In this document: positions 26,106-34,586 of the stretch, one piece after another
Numbering within the stretch: position 1 is the first letter of the stretch
Layout: each line of letters opens with the position of its first letter
Origin: Planctomycetia bacterium
GTDB taxonomy: Bacteria; Planctomycetota; Planctomycetia; Pirellulales; UBA1268
Direction: 5' to 3'
Length of the DNA: 64,000 nucleotides
Assembly: GCA_014192425.1 (NCBI GenBank)
Contig: BJHK01000014.1
Location: forward strand, 1-64,000
Notes under the pieces: generated by a model
What the model saw: only the letters and a program-made list of their open reading frames with translations
Databases searched by the model: none
What the model was told of the DNA's origin: nothing
Made by a program: the position numbers and the translations under genes

Positions 26106-27680
26106 ATGAGCACGGTCCGTGACAATAAAGGCTGGCCAAGCACGTCCGTCGCCTGCGGGCTGATCGTCGCTGCGGTCGCGGCCGCGTATTCCAACAGCCT
26201 CGAATACCCATTTCTCTTCGACGGCATTCCGCTCGCCGAGGGTCTGCGGACGCTGTCGCTCGCCGACCCCGCCGGCTGGTTCCTGCCGCGGCCGCGGACC
26301 TTCGGCTTCTTGACGTTCGAATTCCAAAACACGCTCCACGGCATGTGGCTGCCGGGGTTTCACGTCGTCAACATCGCGATCCATGCGGCGGCCGCCTGTC
26401 TGCTCTTCCTGATCACGCGCGGCGTGACGACGCCCCGGCTGGGGCCGCAGCGGGCGGCAGTGGCGGCCCTGTTCACCGCCCTGCTCTGGAGCCTGCATCC
26501 GCTGCAGACGCACTCCGTCACCTACCTCTACCAGCGGTTCGAGTCGCTGATGGGGCTCTTGTTTCTCGGCGGCTTGTATTGCCTGTGGCGGGCGGCGGCG
26601 AGCGGCGGATCGCGGCTCGCACCCTGGCAGTGGCTGGCTGCGTCGTATGCCTGCGTGCTGCTCTCGATCGCGACGAAGGAAGTCGGCATCACGGCATTGC
26701 CCGTGTTTCTGCTCTTCGACCGGGCGTTTCTCGCCGGGTCGTGGCGGGAGGTGTTTTCGCGGCGCGGCTGGTATTACGGAGCGCTCCTGGCGATCGTCGG
26801 GGCCGGCGTGGGCTACGTCCTGCTCAATCGCGGCCACTATCTCGCGGGCGGACTGCTCTGTGCCCAGCGGGTGAGCACCTGGCAATACCTTCGCACGCAG
26901 CCCGAAGTGATCGGCCACTATCTGGCTCAGGCGATCTGGCCGAGCCGGCTCTGCATCGATCCCTCCTGGCCCGTGCAGGACGACCCGCCGCGGCTCGCCA
27001 TCGCCTGGGGGCTCGTGGCCGCGGCGACCGCCGGCTCGGCCTGGCTGTGGCGGCGCAATCCGCAACTCGGCTTCCTGCCGCTGGCCTTCGCGCTCGTGCT
27101 CGCTCCCACGTCGAGCTTCGCCCCGACGATCGATCTGGCCTTCGAGCACCGCATCTATCTTTCGCTCGCGTGCGTCGCGGCTGCGATTGCCGTGGGCACC
27201 GTGCAGTCTTTCTCCGATCTCCGCCTGTCGACGGCGGTTCTCGGCACTGTGGCTCTCGCCCTCGCCAACGCGACGCACCAGCGCAACACGGTTCACACCT
27301 CGCCGCTTTCACTCTGGGCCGACGCGGCCATCAAGACACCGCACAGCACGAAGGCATGGGCAAATCTCGGCACGGCGCTCGAGGAGGCGGGAGACCGCGA
27401 GGCGGCGGCACGGGCCTATGGCGAAATCGTCTCGCTCTATCGGGGTGCCGCGGGCTTCGAGCCGCATCCGCTCGCGGATATCGCCCGTCGCGTGCCGCGG
27501 ACGATCGAGTATGTGTGGTATGGCTACGCTCGGCTGGCAAACTTCGTACTCGATTCTGGTGACGCCACCGCGGCCCGGCGGCTGTACGCGGAAATCACCC
27601 GCCTTCCGTCGCTCCCGCAGGGGTGTCTCGACCACCCCCAGATCAAGGCCCTCCGCGAGCGGCTCGACTCGACGCATTGA
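26106..27680 (+). CDS. GT-C fold membrane glycosyltransferase-like protein with altered first-loop motif
   Basis: The 524-residue protein belongs with the GT-C/TPR paralogues by LHPLQTHSVTYLYQRFESLMG and FEFQNTLHGMWLPGFHVVNIAIH. In the first loop, where the others have DD, it reads FLFDGIPLAEG (D39, G40). About ten spans and a shorter TPR region (SLWADAAIKTPHSTKAWANLGTALEEAGDREAAARAYGEIV) follow. The lost acidic residue could mean a changed metal or catalytic arrangement or a non-catalytic paralogue. The ATG at 26106 starts just before the first span; an upstream ATG at 25971 would overlap the divergent gene. It is 76 bases before the ABC exporter gene. Confidence 0.83.
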   Translation: MSTVRDNKGWPSTSVACGLIVAAVAAAYSNSLEYPFLFDGIPLAEGLRTLSLADPAGWFLPRPRTFGFLTFEFQNTLHGMWLPGFHVVNIAIHAAAACLLFLITRGVTTPRLGPQRAAVAALFTALLWSLHPLQTHSVTYLYQRFESLMGLLFLGGLYCLWRAAASGGSRLAPWQWLAASYACVLLSIATKEVGITALPVFLLFDRAFLAGSWREVFSRRGWYYGALLAIVGAGVGYVLLNRGHYLAGGLLCAQRVSTWQYLRTQPEVIGHYLAQAIWPSRLCIDPSWPVQDDPPRLAIAWGLVAAATAGSAWLWRRNPQLGFLPLAFALVLAPTSSFAPTIDLAFEHRIYLSLACVAAAIAVGTVQSFSDLRLSTAVLGTVALALANATHQRNTVHTSPLSLWADAAIKTPHSTKAWANLGTALEEAGDREAAARAYGEIVSLYRGAAGFEPHPLADIARRVPRTIEYVWYGYARLANFVLDSGDATAARRLYAEITRLPSLPQGCLDHPQIKALRERLDSTH

Positions 27681-27756
27681 TTCGTAACGGGCCGATGGGA
27701 GACTCGTTGGTGCGAGCCATTCCCCACCATTGCTCCTCGGCCATGCCCGCCGCTCA

Positions 27757-29511
27757 ATGACCGACCACCAGCCCCTCCTCGCGCTCCTCCGCCGCCTCTG
27801 GGCGCATCTGCCGGCCAAGCGGCGCTTCCAGCTCGTGGCGGTGTTCGGCTCAATGCTGGCCAGCGGCTTTGCCGAGATCGTGAGTCTCGCGGCCGTCGTT
27901 CCATTTCTGACGGTGCTCGCCGACCCCGGGCGGCTCTGGAGCCAGCCCTGGGTGCGGAGCTTCGCCGAATCCCGCGGCCTCACCGAGCCCGGTCAACTGC
28001 TCCTGCCCGCGACGCTTCTCTTCGCGGCCGCGGCGATCGCCTCGGGCGCGATCCGCCTCGTGAACCTCTGGCTCTCCGGCCGCGTGGCTGCGGGCACCGG
28101 CAGCGATCTCTCGCAGGAGGCCTACCGCCGCACGCTCTTCCAGCCCTACTCGGTGCATGTGGCCCGCAACTCTGCCACGATCACGACGGCCGTGATTTCG
28201 CACGTCGATGGCCTGATCTACGGCGTGCTCAATCCGCTGCTTTTGATCGCGGTCAACGTCGCCGTGATCGCCGCGATCGCACTCGGCCTCGTGCTCATCG
28301 ACCCCTGGGTGGCGTTTCTCACGGTGCTCGCCTTCGGCGGCGCGTATCTTGCGATCTCGGCGGCCACGAAGGCCTCGCTCGCCGCCAACAGCCGCGAACA
28401 GGCCGCAAGCAACAAGGCCCTCGTGCAGAATGTGCAGGAGGGCCTCGGCGCGATCCGCGACGTGCTCCTCGACCATTCGCAGCCCTACTATCTGGCCCGC
28501 TATCGCAACGCCGACTGGGCGATCCGGCAACTGCGGGCCCGGGCCGAACTGCTCGGCGGGTTTCCGCGGTTTGTGATCGAGGCTGCGGGCATGGCGGGCG
28601 TGGCGGCGCTGGCCTACGTGCTCGTCTCGCGGCAGGGGGGCATCGCGGCGGCCCTCCCCGTGCTCGGAGCCCTCGCGCTTGGCGCCCAGCGGCTCTTGCC
28701 CGCGCTCCAGCAGACCTACATTTCATTCACGCAGGTGCAGGCCCACGCGGCCGGCTTCCAGACCGTGCTCGACCTCCTCGACCAGCCCGCCCCCGATGCC
28801 GACCGTTCCCGCGCGGCCCCCGCCCCGTTCACCGAGTCAATCGCGCTCGACCACTGTTCCTTCCGCTACCAGCCCGACCTCCCGCTCGTGCTGGCCGACG
28901 TGTCGCTTGTGATTCATCGCGGCGAACGCATGGCCCTCGTAGGGCCCACGGGCAGCGGCAAGAGCACGCTCGCCGATATCCTCATGGGGCTGCTCGCGCC
29001 GACAAGCGGCCGGCTCCTGATCGACGGCCGCGAGGTGGACTCCGAGGCCTGGCAGGCGAACATCGCGCATGTGCCGCAGAGCATCTTTCTCGCCGACGCG
29101 TCGATCGCAGAGAACATCGCCCTCGGCATCCCGGCGGCGGAGGTCGATCACGGGCGGCTGGAGGCGGCGGCCCGGCAGGCGCAGATCGCGGGGTTCATCG
29201 AATCGCTGCCCAAGGCGTATGCCACCACCGTCGGCGAACGGGGCGTGCGGCTCTCGGGGGGCCAGCGGCAGCGGATCGGCATCGCCCGGGCGCTCTACAA
29301 GCAGGCCCCGGTGCTCGTCTTCGACGAGGCCACCAGCGCCCTCGACGACGTCACCGAAAAAGCCCTCATGGACACGCTCGCCGGCCTCTCCCGCGACCTC
29401 ACGATCATCCTGATCGCCCACCGGCTCTCGACCACGGCCTACTGCGACCGCGTGATCACCGTCGCGGCTGGGTCGCTCACGGAAGCGGATTCTAGCCAGC
29501 CACAATGCTGA
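27757..29511 (+). CDS. ABC exporter (permease fused to ATPase), lipid-linked glycan flippase-like
   Basis: The 584-residue half-transporter has about six membrane spans (residues 25-320) and a C-terminal ATPase domain with Walker [10 protein letters not shown] (396-404), signature LSGGQ (499-503) and Walker B VLVFDE (519-524). The type I exporter arrangement is that of MsbA and of PglK, the flippase for lipid-linked oligosaccharides in Campylobacter. Its place among glycan genes suggests it moves a lipid-linked sugar or polysaccharide precursor across the inner membrane, probably as a homodimer. ATG 27757 is preferred over an upstream ATG at 27730. The 3' end overlaps the convergent PIN toxin gene by 20 bases. 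Confidence 0.9.
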   Translation: MTDHQPLLALLRRLWAHLPAKRRFQLVAVFGSMLASGFAEIVSLAAVVPFLTVLADPGRLWSQPWVRSFAESRGLTEPGQLLLPATLLFAAAAIASGAIRLVNLWLSGRVAAGTGSDLSQEAYRRTLFQPYSVHVARNSATITTAVISHVDGLIYGVLNPLLLIAVNVAVIAAIALGLVLIDPWVAFLTVLAFGGAYLAISAATKASLAANSREQAASNKALVQNVQEGLGAIRDVLLDHSQPYYLARYRNADWAIRQLRARAELLGGFPRFVIEAAGMAGVAALAYVLVSRQGGIAAALPVLGALALGAQRLLPALQQTYISFTQVQAHAAGFQTVLDLLDQPAPDADRSRAAPAPFTESIALDHCSFRYQPDLPLVLADVSLVIHRGERMALVGPTGSGKSTLADILMGLLAPTSGRLLIDGREVDSEAWQANIAHVPQSIFLADASIAENIALGIPAAEVDHGRLEAAARQAQIAGFIESLPKAYATTVGERGVRLSGGQRQRIGIARALYKQAPVLVFDEATSALDDVTEKALMDTLAGLSRDLTIILIAHRLSTTAYCDRVITVAAGSLTEADSSQPQC

Positions 29512-29890
29512 TCCCGGGCAGGGCCGCGAAGCCGCGATCGAATGTCATGATCGTGGAGATGCCGTGCCGCTGCATGACGGCGGCGTGGATCGCGTCGCGG
29601 GCCGAGAGGCCGCGATGCTGCATCACGATATCTCGCGCCGCTTCCACATCGTGCCGAGTGATGGGGATGACTTCGTCCGCGAGCGCGAGGAGCACGCCAA
29701 GCGCGGGTTGGATCGCATCCCGGCGGTCGATGGCGGTGTAGCGGTGCAGAATCTCCTGCAGCACCTCTGCGTCGGTCACCAACCTCTCATTGGCGCTCAC
29801 CGCCCGCTCGAGCATTCGCTGGGTGTCGAACTTGTGGGGATGCGATTCGCCCACGAGACACATCGGGATGTTGGAATCGACGAAGATCAC
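29492..29890 (-). CDS. PIN-domain ribonuclease toxin (VapC-like)
   Basis: The 132-residue PIN domain has conserved acidic residues in FVDSN (D5), [18 protein letters not shown] and TFDRGF, as expected for a Mg-dependent RNase. The GTG start is in a GTGA overlap with the antitoxin gene upstream, the usual arrangement for a VapBC-type pair in which the antitoxin is made first. Its end runs 20 bases into the convergent ABC exporter gene. The RNA target is unknown. Confidence 0.85.
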   Translation of the reverse strand: MIFVDSNIPMCLVGESHPHKFDTQRMLERAVSANERLVTDAEVLQEILHRYTAIDRRDAIQPALGVLLALADEVIPITRHDVEAARDIVMQHRGLSARDAIHAAVMQRHGISTIMTFDRGFAALPGISIVAG

Positions 29891-30177
29891 CGTGATCTCC
29901 GCCGCGGCGCGGCCGGGGGCGGCACGGCCGGTCCGGCGAGCATCCCACGCTCGATTTCGCCAAGCATCGAGGCGATGTCCCCCGATGGAAAATCATGGCC
30001 GGCCGCCGCCCTGATGGCGGCAACTTTTTTGGCGGGATCGCCCGACGCCTGCCGCCGCTTTGCATCGTCCAGGGCGCGGCGCACCCACGCCGCGACGGTT
30101 AGCCGCTCGCGCTCCGCGAGCCCGCGGATTTCGGAAAACTCATTGTCGGGCAAAAGCACCTGCAGTCGTTTACTCAT
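29887..30177 (-). CDS. ribbon-helix-helix type antitoxin partner of the PIN toxin
   Basis: The 96-residue protein begins with a short beta strand ([12 protein letters not shown]) and two helices ([28 protein letters not shown]), the layout of a ribbon-helix-helix DNA-binding domain. A Pro-rich tail would bind the toxin. It overlaps the toxin start by four bases. The start codon sits inside a set of TACTCAT half-sites (30171-30208), consistent with autorepression by the antitoxin or the toxin-antitoxin complex. Confidence 0.8.
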   Translation of the reverse strand: MSKRLQVLLPDNEFSEIRGLAERERLTVAAWVRRALDDAKRRQASGDPAKKVAAIRAAAGHDFPSGDIASMLGEIERGMLAGPAVPPPAAPRRRSR

Positions 30178-30208
30178 GCTATGAGTATAAAAGACTCATA
30201 TGGTGAGT
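30171..30208 (-). promoter_or_regulatory. repeated half-site operator of the PIN toxin-antitoxin pair
   Basis: The arms TACTCAT (30171-30177) and ATGAGTA (30181-30187) form a 7-base inverted repeat with a 3-base spacer. ACTCAT (30194-30199) and GTGAGT (30203-30208) add two more half-sites in alternating orientation. The array covers the antitoxin start codon and the AT-rich core TATAAAAG. This is what an RHH autorepressor site looks like; binding is inferred. Confidence 0.55.
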
Positions 30209-30475
30209 CAAACCGGTGACGAGCATCGCCCGCGGCCGTCACGGCTGCCCGCAATCGGCCTCTGCCACGCACCATTCGGCCAGTGCAAGCTGCGACGCAA
30301 CTCATGGATTCCAAATCCAGAACCGGCATACTGCGGATTCAGCCGGGCGCTGGCCTGCCGGGCGGCGGAAACTGTCTCGGACCGGGTGCTCGCCAGCCCG
30401 CCGCCCGCCACCCACGGGAACGGAGTGCGCGCAGGCTCCCTCCGATAGCAGCGGGTTTTTAGAACGCTCCACGCG
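30209..30475. other. intergenic region before the CDP-sugar operon
   Basis: No gene is seen in this stretch. It holds a 10-base inverted repeat (CGGGCGGCGG at 30359-30368 and its complement at 30398-30407, 29-base loop), which could fold in the leader of the rfbF message but may be chance in GC-rich DNA. A short piece at 30300-30325 resembles an isolated tRNA anticodon arm, but no tRNA can be built around it. Confidence 0.4.
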
Positions 30476-31249
30476 ATGAAAGCCGTCATTCTTGCCGGGG
30501 GTCTCGGCACCCGGCTCGCCGAGGAGACCCACCTCAAGCCCAAGCCGATGGTGGAGATCGGCGGCCGGCCGATCCTTTGGCATATCATGAAGCTCTATTC
30601 CGCCCACTGCGTGAACGAGTTCGTGATCTGCTGCGGCTATCGCGGCTACGTGATCAAGGAGTATTTCGCCAACTATTTCCTCCACATGTCGGACGTGACG
30701 TTCGACATGACCACCAACGGCATGACGGTACACGAGCGCAAGGCCGAACCCTGGAAGGTGACGCTCGTGGACACGGGCGATGCCACGCTCACCGCCGGTC
30801 GCCTGAAACGAGTGGCCGACCATGTCAAGCACGACGACTGTTTCTGCTTCACGTATGGCGACGGTCTCGCCGACATCGACATCACCCGGCTGATCGCGTT
30901 TCATCGCGGGCACGACAGGCTGGCGACGGTCACCGCCGTCGCGCCCCCTGGTCGATACGGTGCCCTGGACATCTCCGGCACCGTGGTCCACGGATTCGCG
31001 GAGAAGCCCCGTGGCGACGGCGGCCGCATCAACGGCGGCTTTCTCGTGCTTTCACCCGGAGTCATCGACACCATCGCCGGCGACCAGTCGAGCTTCGAGT
31101 CGGAAACGCTCCCCGCCCTTGCCGCGCGGGCTCAGCTCGAAGCCTTCGACCACGACGGATTCTGGCTCGCGATGGATACCGTCCGCGACCGCACCGTGCT
31201 CGAAGAACTCTGGCAGGCCGGCCGCGCGCCATGGAAGGCGTGGCCATGA
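30476..31249 (+). CDS. rfbF: glucose-1-phosphate cytidylyltransferase
   Basis: The 257-residue protein makes CDP-glucose from glucose-1-phosphate and CTP. It begins with the nucleotidyltransferase signature LAGGLGTRLAEETHLKPKPMVEIGGRPILWHIM. It keeps the blocks characteristic of RfbF/DdhA/AscA: CCGYRGYVIKEYF, TGDATLTAGRLKRV, FCFTYGDGLADIDI, and INGGFLV near the end. Length matches the family. It is the first gene of the CDP-sugar operon and joins the dehydratase gene by ATGA. No clear Shine-Dalgarno site precedes the ATG. Confidence 0.95.
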   Translation: MKAVILAGGLGTRLAEETHLKPKPMVEIGGRPILWHIMKLYSAHCVNEFVICCGYRGYVIKEYFANYFLHMSDVTFDMTTNGMTVHERKAEPWKVTLVDTGDATLTAGRLKRVADHVKHDDCFCFTYGDGLADIDITRLIAFHRGHDRLATVTAVAPPGRYGALDISGTVVHGFAEKPRGDGGRINGGFLVLSPGVIDTIAGDQSSFESETLPALAARAQLEAFDHDGFWLAMDTVRDRTVLEELWQAGRAPWKAWP

Positions 31250-32331
31250 CGAAGCCTCCTGACGACTTCTGGCGGCATCGACGTGTACTCGTCACCGGAC
31301 ACACCGGCTTCAAGGGCTCGTGGCTGACGCTCTGGCTCGCGCGGCTCGGCGCCAACGTCACGGGCCTTGCGTTCCCGCCGGCCACGACACCCGCGCTCTT
31401 CACGCTCGCCGACATCGGGTCGCTGTGCACGACCCACTACTGCGACATCCGCGACGCAGGAGTGGTCAACCGCGTGTTCGCGACAGCCCGCCCCGAGATC
31501 GTGTTTCACCTGGCGGCCCAGCCGCTCGTGCGGGAAAGCTACCGCGAGCCGGTGGCCACGTTTGCGACGAACGTGCTCGGCACGGTGCACGTGCTCGACG
31601 CGATCCGACGGTCGGGCAGCGTCCGCGCGGCGGTGATCGTGACGACCGACAAGGTGTATCGCGACGAAGCTCCTGCCCGCAGCACGCCGGCGGAAACGCG
31701 GGGCTACCTCGAATCCGACCCCCTTGGCGGCCACGACCCCTACGCCGCAAGCAAGGCCGCCGGTGAACTCGTCACCGAGAGCTATCGGCAGGCGTACCTT
31801 GCCACGGCCGGCAGTGCCGTTGCCACGGCGCGGGCCGGCAACGTGATCGGCGGCGGTGATTGGTCGGCCGACCGTCTCCTGCCCGACGCCATGCGGGCTT
31901 GGCTCACCGGCGCCCCGCTCGTCGTCCGTCGGCCCGACTCCGTTCGCCCCTGGCAGCACGTCCTCGATCCACTCGCCGGATATCTCGCGCTCGCAGAGGG
32001 GCTCTGGCACGACCCGACGCTTGCGACCGCCTACAACTTCGGGCCACCGCCCGCCGCTGCCGCCTCCGTGAGGCGGGTCGTGGATCTCGCTCGTCAAACC
32101 CTCGGGCGGGGCGATGCGGTGTTTCAAGGTGGCGATGACGGCCCCCACGAATCAGGCTGGCTAGCGCTCGACGCCTCCCGAGCCGCCGCGCTCCTCGGCA
32201 TCCAACCGCGGTTCGATCTTGAGACGTCCGTCTCGCGCACCGTTGGCTGGTATTGCCGCCAGAGCCGCGGGGAACGAGCGGCCGCGCTGTGCCATGCCGA
32301 CATCGATGCCTTCGAACAGATAGCCAGTTGA
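31246..32331 (+). CDS. rfbG: CDP-glucose 4,6-dehydratase
   Basis: The 361-residue extended short-chain dehydrogenase turns CDP-glucose into CDP-4-keto-6-deoxyglucose. NAD-binding GHTGFKG (18-24) is the RfbG form of the glycine motif. The active-site triad is present: TTDK (T134, D135) and Y166-x3-K170 in HDPYAASKAAGE. HLAAQPLVRESYREP and ARAGNVIGGGDW are also typical. The start at 31246 gives an ATGA overlap with rfbF. The product is the usual precursor of 3,6-dideoxyhexoses, but the rest of this operon lacks the E1/E3 3-deoxygenation enzymes and instead carries an aminotransferase and a fused epimerase/methyltransferase. Confidence 0.95.
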   Translation: MTKPPDDFWRHRRVLVTGHTGFKGSWLTLWLARLGANVTGLAFPPATTPALFTLADIGSLCTTHYCDIRDAGVVNRVFATARPEIVFHLAAQPLVRESYREPVATFATNVLGTVHVLDAIRRSGSVRAAVIVTTDKVYRDEAPARSTPAETRGYLESDPLGGHDPYAASKAAGELVTESYRQAYLATAGSAVATARAGNVIGGGDWSADRLLPDAMRAWLTGAPLVVRRPDSVRPWQHVLDPLAGYLALAEGLWHDPTLATAYNFGPPPAAAASVRRVVDLARQTLGRGDAVFQGGDDGPHESGWLALDASRAAALLGIQPRFDLETSVSRTVGWYCRQSRGERAAALCHADIDAFEQIAS

Positions 32332-32337
32332 ATCTGA

Positions 32338-32805
32338 TTGACACTGCCGGCCAGATCAGTAGCCTCACTCCACGCCCCCCGCGCTAGTGGTCTGCCAGTC
32401 CAGGCGTCGGGCATTTCACGGCTCGAAGCGGCCACGATCACCGTGGCTCCGTGGTACATCAGTTTCTACCTCTCCTGGCTCGAAGGAACGGCGCACGTTC
32501 GCAACGCGAAACCGATCTGGCTCACCTACGAATCATTTTTCGCGAATCCGCGGCGGGAGTTTGCCTCGCTCCTCGACAGGTTGGACCTGCACTACGGCGA
32601 TGACGACATCGAAAGTGCCTGGCACGCCCGGACGCCGGACCGTTTCAACGTGGGCGTCGTCGGCCGCGGAAAAGCCGCCTTCGAGGCCGATCCGGGGGCA
32701 ACGCAGGCCCTCGAACGTCTTGTTCGTCTCTACCCCACCGTGGATTTGAGCCCGATTCTTTCCGCTCCGCTGGTACCCGCGTCCCCGGAAGCCGGTTCCG
32801 CATGA
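32338..32805 (+). pseudogene. C-terminal remnant of a sulfotransferase
   Basis: From about residue 33 the reading (WYISFYLSWLEG, KPIWLTYESFFANPRREFASLLDRLDL, RFNVGVVGRGKAAF, ATQALERLVRLYP) matches the last third of PAPS-dependent sulfotransferases. The N-terminal two thirds, with the 5'-phosphosulfate loop (PKSGTTW type), are missing. The preceding rfbG stop lies only six bases before a TTG that could start the frame. The fragment should be inactive as a sulfotransferase. Its stop still overlaps the next gene by ATGA, so it may survive as a coupling leader. It marks a recombination scar in the operon. Confidence 0.65.
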
Positions 32806-34586
32806 GCGGTCTCACGATCACGCCCCTTCCGCTCGACGGCCTCTGCCTCGTCGAGCGGCGGCGGCACGCCGACGAGCGGGGCGAGTTTGCCCGGCTCTGG
32901 TCTGCCGACGCTCTCTCCGCCCACGGTTTTCCCTTCGGCCCCGTGCAGGTGAATCATTCCATCACCCGCAATCGCGGCACGATCCGCGGCCTCCACTACC
33001 AGGCCCCGCCCCACACTGAAACCCGGCTCGTCTCGTGCATCCGTGGCGAGATCTACGACGTGGCCGTGGATCTGCGGCCCGATTCGCCGACGTTTCTCCA
33101 GTGGCATGCCGAGCGGCTCTCGCCGGAGAACGGCCGCGCGGTCTTGATTCCCGAGGGCTTCGCCCACGGCTTTCAAACGCTCACCGACGACTGCGAGATC
33201 GTCTACTGCCATTCGCGGCCCTACGTCGCCGAGGCCGAAACGGGCGTGGCGTTCGACGATCCAGCCCTCTCGATTCCCTGGCCGCTGCCGCCGACGGCCG
33301 TCTCCGACCGCGACCGCGGACATGCGCCGCTCGCCGCGCACACGCAACGCCTGTCCGCGGCCGTCCGCTGCCGCCATTGTGGGGCGGCCCTGCGGCTGCA
33401 GCTCGTCGATCTCGGCCGCCAGCCCTCGTCGAATGCCTATCTCTCGGCCGCCGCGCTCGATGCCCCGGAGACGACGCATCCCCTGCGGGCCTACGTCTGC
33501 GAACGCTGCTGGCTCGTGCAGACGGAAGACTTTGCCGCCCCGACCGATCTCTTCGCCCACGACTACGCCTATTTCTCGAGCACGTCGTTCACCTGGTCGA
33601 AGCACGCTGCGGCCTACACGGCGATGATCGTCGATCGGCTCGGGCTCTCCCGCGACAGTTTTGTCGTGGAACTGGCCTCCAACGACGGCTACCTGCTGCG
33701 GCATTTCGTGGCCCTGGGCATCCCCTGCCTCGGCATCGAGCCCACCGCGGGCACGGCCGCTGCAGCCGAGGCCGCGGGCGTGCGGACGCGGCGGGAGTTT
33801 TTCACGGAGCGGCTCGGTGCCGAGCTGGCAGCCCAAGGCCGCCGTGCTGACCTCGTGATCGGCAACAACGTCTTCGCCCACGTGCCCGACATCAACGACT
33901 TCACCCGTGGCCTCGCGGCCTTGCTCGCGCCAGGCGGCACGATCACGCTCGAGTTTCCGAGCCTGCGGATTCTCGTCGAGAAGACGCTGTTCGACACGAT
34001 CTACCACGAGCACTATTCCTACCTCTCGCTCGCGGTTACGGAGCGGATCTTCCGCTCGGCCGGGCTTCGTGTCTTCGACGTCGAGGAATATGCGACGCAT
34101 GGCGGCAGCCTGCGGGTGTATGGCTGCCATGCCGACGATCCCCGGCCGACAACCACCCGCCTGGCCGCGATGCTCGCCGCGGAGCAGGCCGCGGGGCTCC
34201 AGTCGCCCGTGGCCTATGCGGGCTTTCAGCAGAGGGTGGGAGCGATCCGCGACGAACTTGTGGCCTTCCTCGAAGGCGAGAAGACCGCGGGCCGCCGTGT
34301 GGCCGCGTATGGCGCCGCCGCCAAGGGCAACACGCTGCTCAACTTCGCCGGCATCACGCCTGACCTTTTGCCTTACGTGTGCGATGCGGCCCCTTCGAAG
34401 CAAGGCCTCTTGTTGCCGGGCAGCCGGATTCCGATCCACGCCCCGGAGCATCTCGCAGCCGATCGGCCCGACACGGTCTTGATCCTGGCCTGGAACCTCG
34501 CCGGCGAGATCAAGCAGCAACTCGCACCGCGGCTTCCGACCAACACGCGGTATGTCGTGGCCGTGCCGAGGATGGCTGACGTATGA
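32802..34586 (+). CDS. fusion of RmlC-type sugar 3,5-epimerase and C-methyltransferase
   Basis: The 594-residue protein joins two enzymes. Residues 1-170 are a dTDP-4-keto-6-deoxyhexose 3,5-epimerase-like cupin with IRGLHYQ (H65) and PEGFAHGFQTL. Residues 188-590 are a sugar C-methyltransferase. This part has a Zn site (C190-x2-C193 and C233-x2-C236), SAM-binding VELASNDGYLL (289-299), EFPSLRILVEKTLFDTIYHEHYSYLS and a C-terminal Rossmann-like part (AYGAAAKGNTLLNF). The second half is the TylCIII/EryBIII type, which methylates C3 of a 4-keto-6-deoxy sugar. Placed after rfbFG, it should act on CDP-4-keto-6-deoxyglucose, epimerising and C-methylating it. The two functions occur as separate proteins in most known pathways. 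Confidence 0.88.
   Translation: MSGLTITPLPLDGLCLVERRRHADERGEFARLWSADALSAHGFPFGPVQVNHSITRNRGTIRGLHYQAPPHTETRLVSCIRGEIYDVAVDLRPDSPTFLQWHAERLSPENGRAVLIPEGFAHGFQTLTDDCEIVYCHSRPYVAEAETGVAFDDPALSIPWPLPPTAVSDRDRGHAPLAAHTQRLSAAVRCRHCGAALRLQLVDLGRQPSSNAYLSAAALDAPETTHPLRAYVCERCWLVQTEDFAAPTDLFAHDYAYFSSTSFTWSKHAAAYTAMIVDRLGLSRDSFVVELASNDGYLLRHFVALGIPCLGIEPTAGTAAAAEAAGVRTRREFFTERLGAELAAQGRRADLVIGNNVFAHVPDINDFTRGLAALLAPGGTITLEFPSLRILVEKTLFDTIYHEHYSYLSLAVTERIFRSAGLRVFDVEEYATHGGSLRVYGCHADDPRPTTTRLAAMLAAEQAAGLQSPVAYAGFQQRVGAIRDELVAFLEGEKTAGRRVAAYGAAAKGNTLLNFAGITPDLLPYVCDAAPSKQGLLLPGSRIPIHAPEHLAADRPDTVLILAWNLAGEIKQQLAPRLPTNTRYVVAVPRMADV

Noticed and set aside
25449-27296. A 615-codon minus-strand open frame
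   Set aside because: It overlaps the GT-C gene at 26106 in antisense and the YfhO-like gene in a wrong frame; the translation is Arg/Gly/Glu-rich.
30290-30330. Possible tRNA fragment with a CCA-type anticodon loop
   Set aside because: Only an anticodon-arm-like hairpin is seen; no D arm, T arm or acceptor stem fits around it.
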